Assembly: GCF_032854445.1 (NCBI RefSeq)
Contig: NC_088301.1
Location: 37,003,187-37,063,186, forward strand
Source of the DNA: Liolophura sinensis
Lineage: Eukaryota > Mollusca > Polyplacophora > Chitonida > Chitonidae
Direction of reading: 5' to 3'
DNA: 60,000 nt
The notes below the pieces were generated by a model that was not told the origin of the DNA, made no database searches, and saw only the letters and a program-made list of their open reading frames with translations. The position numbers and the translations under genes are program-made. This document shows positions 53,135 through 60,000 of this stretch, piece by piece (the stretch's first letter is position 1; each line of letters opens with the position of its first letter).

Positions 53135-53351
53135 GGGCCGATTCCACAAAGTCATTTTTCGACTTAAGTCAAAAAGTGAAAAACTATCGTAAAGCTTAAG
53201 TTTCGGCTTTAAAAATTAAAATTTTCTCCACCTCTTCAGGGTAACTAACGTCAAAAAAGTCAAAATTTCAAATTCCAAAACCCAAAACTCAGCATTATAC
53301 AGAGGTTTTAAATTTGACTTAAGTCAGAAATGGCTTTGTGGAATCGGTCCC
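53135..53351. mobile_element. Palindromic MITE with about 40 bp terminal inverted repeats
   Basis: Left end gggccgattccacaaagtca...cgacttaagtcaaa; right end on the minus strand gggaccgattccacaaagcc...tgacttaagtcaaa. 217 bp, no coding capacity. No clear target-site duplication, so superfamily is undetermined. Confidence 0.85.
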
Positions 53352-54600
53352 TTGGCCAAGTTTCCAAAACGTCCTCCGGTGAATATCGCCTGACTCAATA
53401 TTTATTTGGAAAGAACGCCTCGTCAAAGCCGATATAAAGTGCTTTCCAGTAATTACCAGGATGCCCACGAAATTTTGATTTTTGTAATTCACGTTTAAAT
53501 GGCAAACTGATTTCGACAAATGTTTGTCAACTGGATATTCTATTCCTGTTTTAATTTGAAAGATATTCCACTTTCTTAAATAATGTGACAACAGGACGAA
53601 TTTCAACAACTGCCAACTATCACACTGCGGAGTCGTTGCTATTTTACTCTCAGAAGTCTTTTATATTAGAGTGAACGATAAGACACCAAACTCCGGCTGA
53701 GTTTCTTCAGAATCATTTAGATATAATTAAAACGAATCAAATGATATTCCGATAGGAGTATACTCAGATTCGGACCAATGTGACAGTAACCTGGACACCT
53801 TACTGCAGACTTTGGCGAACCAAAGAGGATAAGAAGACAGAAAAAACCCTAACTCAGATTTTACACTGGTGATGTGAGTGTAAGAATTCCACGCCAAAAT
53901 TTTCATTTTAGAAGAAATTCTGCCGCGGAAAAGTTTAGAAAACTTAGCCTCTAACGTTAACGATATAAAACAACAACAGCATAAAGAATAAAACAAGAGT
54001 TGTGACGACAGTGTGATTGCTGCAAATGGTCACACGTAACTGGTGAAATACAGTCTCTTGTCATTTTACCTCAGCGTTTTACTCTTCGTATAACTGCTTT
54101 TAGAAGTAGCAACTTACTCGGAAGTATCAGTTTTGCACTGTTCCCATCACATTTAATACACAACCAAATGAAAGTCAAGTAAATGTACCAGGCCTCGAAG
54201 AAGCCTGTTCCACAGCGGCATCCTAGCATTATCCCAGACTAGTGACGACTAATGTATTGATTAAAGGCGATTTCAGTGGTAATATATGTGACCAATTGTC
54301 AACTATCACACTACGGTGACTGCTCTTGATATGATGTAGACAGTTATATTAGAATCTGGGAATACAATTAAATGACAATATCACAACTATGGTAGCCGAT
54401 CTAGCTACCTCGACCTTTCCAATGCAGGGCGAGGCAGCGAGGTAACGAGGTAAAGAAGTAGCAAGGTAGCGATGCGAGGCAGCGATGCGGGACAGCGAGG
54501 TAGCGACATTAACATAAGATGTTCTTGAGATGGGTTCTTGCAACCCGGTGCCTTATTACGTATAACATCATTCAACACGTCTACGTCACTCAAATTTCAT
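53352..54600. other. Intergenic with unclassified repeat copies
   Basis: Copies of the caactatcacact block at 53612-53680 and 54296-54360, reverse copy at 53995-54085, and a GAGGTAGC-type short repeat at 54427-54508. No gene seen. Confidence 0.5.
54427..54508. repeat. Short tandem repeat of GAGGTAGC/GAGGCAGCGAT type
   Basis: Imperfect reiteration of gcgaggcagc, gaggtaac, aaggtagcgatgc over about 80 bp. Confidence 0.75.
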
Positions 54601-54607
54601 CGACCTA

Positions 54608-54850
54608 GGAGGTTAGCGCGCTCATGCGGCGTAAAGAGCCTCTATGCAATGCGGTCACTGTGAGTTCAAGATCAGCTCTAACCGGTTTTCATTCCGGTCG
54701 TACACAGGAGGGTCTCTCAGCATCTTGCGGGTGGTCGTAGTTTTTGCACGGACTCTGTTGGTATCCTTCCACGATAATGTTGGCTACCGTCGTATAAGTG
54801 AAATATTCTTGAGTACGGCGTAAGGCGACAATTGGGTAAATAAGTAAAGG
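54608..54850 (+). mobile_element. SINE family 2, forward, diverged
   Basis: Head remnant ggaggttagcgcgctcatgc, then gcggtcactgtgagttcaag (B box), ggtcgtacacaggagggtct, gcgggtggtcgtag, ataatgttggctaccgtcgt, ataagtgaaatattcttgag, tacggcgtaaggcgacaatt; tail gggtaaataagtaaa. Confidence 0.85.
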
Positions 54851-55280
54851 ACCTGGTACGGTAAGGCGAAGAATCGGCTCCAGAGAGGTATGATTAGAAA
54901 GTGCAAATTTCAAAATCCCAGCACAATTGTCTAAATTTCCAAATGGGAAGTATACAAGTTGAAGTACCCATACAAAGTTACCCATACAATGACCATAAAA
55001 GAGATGGCTGCTTAGTAATCACCCAGCTAAATTGCACTCGATCAAAAACGCCAATTTTGCGTCCAAACGAGGCATTGTGTTTTTAATTTACAGTACGAAG
55101 ATCAACGTTAACCAGAAACATATCTTTACTGAAACTTTCACGTGTGTATTTCTACGTGCTGTCAAAGCTTTGTTTTGGTTAACGTTTGTCTTCACATGCA
55201 AAACATAAACTTCATAAAGTGATAAATTTTGTTAAATTTTGGCTAGTTTAATATCCGCATTTCTGCCTTAGTTTGTTTGG

Positions 55281-55340
55281 CGCACCTCGTAGCTCAGTGA
55301 ACTAACCAAGTCACTGTGGAGATCAGGTTACACCACAAGG
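55281..55340 (+). other. Possible isolated tRNA-like SINE head
   Basis: cacctcgtagctcagtgaac resembles a tRNA A box region and gatcaggttacacc a weak B box. No full cloverleaf; not a tRNA gene. Confidence 0.2.
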
Positions 55341-55788
55341 AAGAGTTTGAATCTTTGTTGGTCTTTTTCTTTGTTCGGAAACATACCTTTGGGTGAATAA
55401 AGATATAGGTCGTCTTGCATTAAATAAATGTTAACATGAATTAGAATGGTCAAGATGGTATTACGTAACGTGTGGCAAACTATAACGAAATCAGACGTGA
55501 ATCCCGGTTGAGAGCACAAGTGGTCGTCGTTATGCGCAGCAGAAGTATAAGGCTGAAAGTTACATATTTATTGAATTCATGCACAACTGCGTGCCCAGTA
55601 ATTTTTCATTTGGATGATGTATCATTTGGATGATGTATCTCAGGGTGATTTCCCCCACTCCATAGTATCGAAAAAAGATGTTTCGGTGCGACTGTGTATT
55701 CCACCATTTTTCAAGATTAATAGGACCGACAATGATGAAAGGGAAATTATTACTACATTTGCCCGCAACAAAAATAATGTCGCAGCGC

Positions 55789-55804
55789 TTCCCCCCCCCC
55801 CCCC
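55789..55804. repeat. Poly-C tract
   Basis: About 15-16 consecutive C. Confidence 0.9.
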
Positions 55805-55876
55805 TACCCTTTTTCACCCCAATTCCCATAGTTTCCCTTCACATCTCTGCTAACCAGAGGTACTGACTTAAATGGG

Positions 55877-56133
55877 ATTGATTGATTGGTGCTTTACGCC
55901 GTACTCAAGAATATTTCACTTATACGACGGCGGCCAGCATTATGGTGGGTGGAAACCGGGCAGAGCCCCGGGGAAACTCACGATCATCCGCAGGTTGCTG
56001 CAGACCTTCCCAAGTACGGCCGGAGAGGAAGCCAGCATGAGCTGGTCTTGAACTCACAGCGAACGCATTGGTGAGAAGCTTCTGGGCCACTACGCCCGGC
56101 TAGCGCGCTAACTGACTGAGCGACGTTGGCCCC
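55877..56133 (-). mobile_element. SINE family 2, full length, best-preserved copy
   Basis: gattggtgctttacgccgta, ctcaagaatatttcacttat, acgacggcggccagcattat, gtgggtggaaaccgggcaga, ccgcaggttgctgcagacct, agccagcatgagctggtctt, gaactcacagcgaacgcatt, tRNA-like head gcgcgctaactgactgagcg. Possible degenerate TSD gacttaaatggga (55865-55877) and gacttggctggga (56134-56146). Confidence 0.93.
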
Positions 56134-56349
56134 GACTTGGCTGGGACTATTATGTGATATATCCAGGGCCTGTCAATTAGAGTATGTTTATTTCAGCCGG
56201 GATCACATCCGGCCAGAGCTCAACCTACAAGTGGTGTATGCCTCAGCCTGACACTAAAGTGATTGTAAAAACTGCTCCCCACCTCGCTCTTTGCAAAGGT
56301 CGAGGGAGGGAGATACCGAGAATATGTTAATCTCGTTACCTCGCTCTGG

Positions 56350-56420
56350 GCAACTATCGCACTGTCGTGGCGTGGCTGCTCAGGTTTTACTTTCCATACT
56401 TACGTCTTTTATTATATCAT
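56350..56420 (+). repeat. Unclassified dispersed repeat copy
   Basis: gggcaactatcgcactgtcg, tggctgctcaggttttactt, tccatacttacgtctttta parallels 45731-45790. Confidence 0.55.
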
Positions 56421-56837
56421 CACCGTATTCAAATACTTCGTGGTGTTAAAAATGTGTCCATGAGCTTAATGGTGTGCTTATTTCTCTTGATCAAGATTGA
56501 CTCTCAAGAACTGACCTCCAGCTCTTTGCGGAGAACGCTGGCAATGTGGAGCAAAACATCAACAACAAATGAATGTCTTGGCTTTGCCATGAAGTATGGG
56601 AACAGCGGGGTTTTTGACGAAAAAATAGCCACGTTAGAATTTTTTTCCTGCTTTCTAGCCGTTCGTATATGTGGTGGAATCTTTGCCAACAAAACAGGTC
56701 ATCTTCCCCTCAGAAAAAAGCAGATACGCTGCCCGCAGTCTTATTTCGCGATCTGATGCGGGAGTCATGGTCTTAGAGGTAATCTGTATTTACAGCTAAA
56801 CATACTATTGCAATCTCGTCGTACGTCAGATTGTCTG

Positions 56838-56942
56838 CCATCAACCTATAGATGGTTGTGAGTTTCTTACCACCATAATACAATCCTATAAATGAAATAT
56901 TGTTGAGTACGGCGTAAAACACCAATCAGATAAACAAAATCA
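56838..56942 (+). mobile_element. SINE family 2 3' fragment, forward
   Basis: tcaacctatagatggttgtg, cttaccaccataatacaatc, aatgaaatattgttgagtac, ggcgtaaaacaccaatcaga, taaacaaaat tail. Confidence 0.8.
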
Positions 56943-57487
56943 AATGCTGTTCAAATCAAACTACCACTTCGTGGCTATATGAGGCGTCATGTTTATTTCA
57001 TCAACATGAACAGGTATTATAAACAATTGCCATGAAAGCGCGAAAGAAATATATACTTTATTATACCTCATGAAGTGATTCTTGGTTTCCACTGGTCATT
57101 ACACGGTCACATGGTATTCCGCACATTATGATGTACATATAACGATGACCAGGTCTAGCAAAGTAACAAAACTGACAAAGTAATATTCCAGTTTCAAAAG
57201 GCCGATAGCCAACTATCCCTTGCTGCTGACCAACTTTCACGTGCCTTTATTCTACTGCAGTTATCTCCCGTTATGTGAATCTCTGATGGCTAGCTCCGCT
57301 ATCCATGTACAAATTCAGCGATCTGAAATACCAAAAGAAGTAAATACACAGTTTCTTTTGTCTAATACAACAGATAATGCCTGCTGCGTGATGGCGAGAC
57401 CTGGATTGTCAGGTCTCCATACTCGTCCTCTCGTACTTAAAATTCATGATATCAAATCAAGTATATGTTTACAATATTTTCTCTGAC

Positions 57488-58240
57488 CTGTTTTGGAAAT
57501 TGGTGTTTGGGCTGAAGGCTGCAGTTTCATTGTGTTGAAAGATCGCCACAACTATAAATAGTTGCAATCAAAGCGCATAAGATACATATTGCATTATCGA
57601 AAACTTATATACTAGAATGGTACACGATTTGAATACTGATTTAACCATTCGCCTAGAACATACCTGGTCTCTTTCCAACATCACTGTAAACTGTTTCTGT
57701 TTGCATTTTCCGCCCTAGTTTCGTACTGTATATACTTTCTGAGTTCTGTGGTGGTTTGTGTCAGATGTCATTTTGGAAACTGGCCATGAGATTATTGACT
57801 TAAAACGTCCTTATTGCTTGACGACGAGTATACGAATGTCTGTTTCGTCGCATTGATTCTGTCATGCAGACTCTACGACAAGGGGAAGTCTCATGTAATT
57901 AAATATTGTCAGAGCGTCCAGAATCTGGCACTCTACTTCATGATTCTGTCTTTCCGCTTAACCCTGGGTAAGGGATCGTTTTTTCATCGTGTTGAAGTAG
58001 ATAGTCAAGTTGGATATATCAACAGTTGCAGTCAAAGCGCTGCGCAGATACATATTGTATTCTCGGCAACATGATACACGGTTTGACTGCTGATTTCACT
58101 CATTCGCCTAAATTGTACCTTGAGCCTTAATTTTGGGAATTGGCCTTGCGATTATTGAACGGGAATGTTGACGGCTGGTGTACGAATGCTTGTTTTGACA
58201 CATCATTTAGAACTGTTGACTGGCATATTCTCAATTATAG
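57488..58240. repeat. Diverged duplicated block
   Basis: 57488-57665 and 57963-58115 share gtgttgaaa/gtagat, ttgcaatcaaagcgc / ttgcagtcaaagcgc, agatacatattg, gatacac(g)gttt and cattcgcctaga/aa in order. Another pair (57770-57850, 58132-58215) shares ttttggaaactggcc, attattga, gtatacgaatg and ttgtttcg/tttga. Confidence 0.6.
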
Positions 58241-58952
58241 TGTATCACCCATCTAATTCCGTATAAATATTTTCAAAATGTGAAATTTTCTGTGTTTTTG
58301 ATTTTATATTAAATCGTTGACATCACCAAAGACCAGAACATGAAAATAAAATTAAGGCACTGCTTTTTTCATCTTGGACAACTGATTGAACATGTGTATC
58401 TTAGATATTCAGAAACCAAATATCAAACACAACAGGTTTTAAAGGAGAACAAAGACAGAATAAATTTTGGATATCTGTATTATTTCAGAAAGATTAAATT
58501 AATATCAAGACTGAGTCCCTATTAAATCAAGACCAACAGCTTTTATCTAACAGAAACGCCCCCTGAACCACATTCAACTGATTCACCTCAATAGTTAATT
58601 TGTTGTTAATTGCTTTAGCTGTGACATTAGTGTAAATTCAGGAATGGGATGTTATTGAAAATAAGCCACTGACTCCTAGCCACATGATAGAAACATAGTT
58701 ATTTTCCTTAAGTGGTTATCCATCTAATTATTATCAATCAAATTCTCTCCTGTCCTTTTCCCAATGTGATTTGCCAAATGTTGTGAAATACTCAATCATT
58801 GACACACATCTTTTTCCCTAATGTTGATTAAAGCTCAAGTAACATTAGTTCGCATCGGCCTAACTTTGTACTTGTACTACACTCAGTCAGAATGTACAAA
58901 AGCCCATTCATTACTGTACTAATATAATTATTTGATCAGAATCAAAGCAATT
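58241..58952. other. Intergenic, nothing recognised
   Basis: AT-rich sequence without recognisable coding, RNA or repeat features. Confidence 0.5.
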
Positions 58953-60000
58953 TTACTTGTCTAGTCCTGAGTGAGGTAGAGATGGGGCTGGACGGCTGAC
59001 TTGGTTGTCTTCAACATGCTCAACATGCTTCAAAGGTAGGGTCTCCAAGAACTGACTTACCAGGTCAAGGGACTCTGTGTCAGGCTCTTCAGGTGCAACA
59101 TAATAAGCTTGCTTTTCTTTCTTTTTTTTTAGAAATATTAAACTTACTCTTTGTTCACACACCCTACAGAAACAAGACAATGATTGGCACATGGTACTGT
59201 AAGGCGGCCCAACGATGTTCAAAGCTTGGTGTACCTTTCGTATTTGGGAAACTGTTTTTACCATAGTATAGGGTCTTTCTCAGATAGTATCTCCATCTTT
59301 CACAAAAAAGAAGTGTCGCTGGGAAAAGTCTTCTGAAGAGGTAAGGTTTTCCTGGCACTACTGGAAAAGGTCCTGTGCGGAGTTAATTATTGCTTTGTGT
59401 CCGATAATGCCCTGTCAAGGACTCGATTAAGCACACCTATATCCATATCACTCTAGCCTTTATCATGTTACAACCCATCATAATTTCTGCTGACTTTGAT
59501 ATTTTGCTTCAAGCTAAGGTCGGCCAAGGGCCCTTTACTTTTGTACTGTGAGCTGCAGCCATCTGAAAATATAATCTTCATTTTTGGTGTTTTATCCCAG
59601 TTTTTCCCCGTTGTACTTGTCAGCTATTTTACAGAAATGATGCACAGCATAGAAATCATGAGTGTTGTTTTCTGACTAAAATACCAGGGAATCTCGAACA
59701 ATCACATCCTGTGCGTTTCTGTAATACGTGACTATCGAATGAAGTGTGACGGCCGAGTTGAAATAAACCACGGCTTCAATCTCGTCTTAAAAGACGATAT
59801 TTGTTTTTGGCGAATTCTAATACTTGCAGGATGAAACCACTTAGTAGCTTGTCTTTGATTGTATTGAACTGCATGTACTGCCAGTTGGCCGTGCTAATCT
59901 GCTGCAAAAAGGTACGGCCTTGCGTCGGTTCACTCATATCCATGACGAACTATTTTAACAGCGCTGGTACCTGGAGAGACTTGGCGACCTGGATCCTTTT
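58953..60000 (-). pseudogene. Decayed repetitive coding element with SDGC..QYKSKGP motif
   Basis: Minus-strand reading in shifting frames gives QYMQFNTIKDKLLSGFILQV, VRDSLVF, DFYAVHHFCKIADKY, FSDGCSSQYKSKGPLADLSL, MDIGVLNRVLDRALSDTK, then the open stretch MVKTVSQIRKVHQALNIVGP...CFCRVCEQ and a final acidic segment ending at 58953. Several stops and frameshifts interrupt it. I recall this block order from abundant uncharacterised proteins in lophotrochozoan genomes, possibly transposase-derived (Asp-containing SDG and VLEFA blocks); formal family name unknown. Continues past the right edge. Confidence 0.6.

Overview
This is eukaryotic nuclear DNA. Genes are split into short exons with GT-AG introns, intergenic DNA is AT-rich and long, microsatellites are common, and tRNA-derived SINEs and MITE-like palindromes are scattered throughout. 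The SINE types (one with an AT-rich tail ending in a gattggtgttttacgccg-type 3' domain) and the proteins fit a marine lophotrochozoan such as a mollusc or brachiopod. I cannot name the species.

The window holds two complete, divergently transcribed (head-to-head) paralogous genes of the ceramide kinase (CERK/CERKL) lipid-kinase family. Gene A (minus strand, start codon 24841, stop 3368) has 12 coding exons and encodes 754 aa. Gene B (plus strand, start 31863, stop 44293) also has 12 coding exons and encodes 600 aa. All 22 introns have GT-AG ends and matching phases. Seven of the twelve exon pairs have identical lengths (129, 64, 146, 75, 147, 76 and 149 nt), so the pair arose by duplication of an intron-containing gene. 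Both proteins read: N-terminal PH-like region, DAGK-type catalytic domain with GGDG and G(S/T)GNG motifs, a variable acidic repeat linker in exon 9, and a CERK-type C-terminal domain. Gene A adds a long Lys/Glu/Ala/Pro-rich tail.

Layout: 1-3273, distal sequence with an array of about 83 bp tandem repeats and a small palindromic repeat; 3274-24841, gene A with introns rich in SINEs, MITE-like elements and AT microsatellites; 24842-31862, a 7 kb shared intergenic region between the two start codons with SINE fragments and two clusters of nuclear-receptor-like AAGGTCA half-sites; 31863 to about 45070, gene B, with a 12 bp minisatellite, a TGTC-rich tract and two SINEs with clear target-site duplications in its introns; 45117-45316, an assembly gap of 200 N; 45317-60000, repeat-rich DNA with no confident intact gene. 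That last region includes a palindromic MITE, several SINE copies, an unclassified dispersed repeat and, at the right edge, a decayed minus-strand coding element with an SDGC..QYKSKGP motif.

The most interesting biology is the kinase pair. Where vertebrate CERK has a CxxxCxxC cysteine motif, both proteins have acidic tandem-repeat linkers that expanded independently from unrelated units. The vertebrate GSTDC-type nucleotide loop is replaced by GSGNG or GTGNG. Lipid substrate is therefore open: ceramide, a sphingoid base, or something else.
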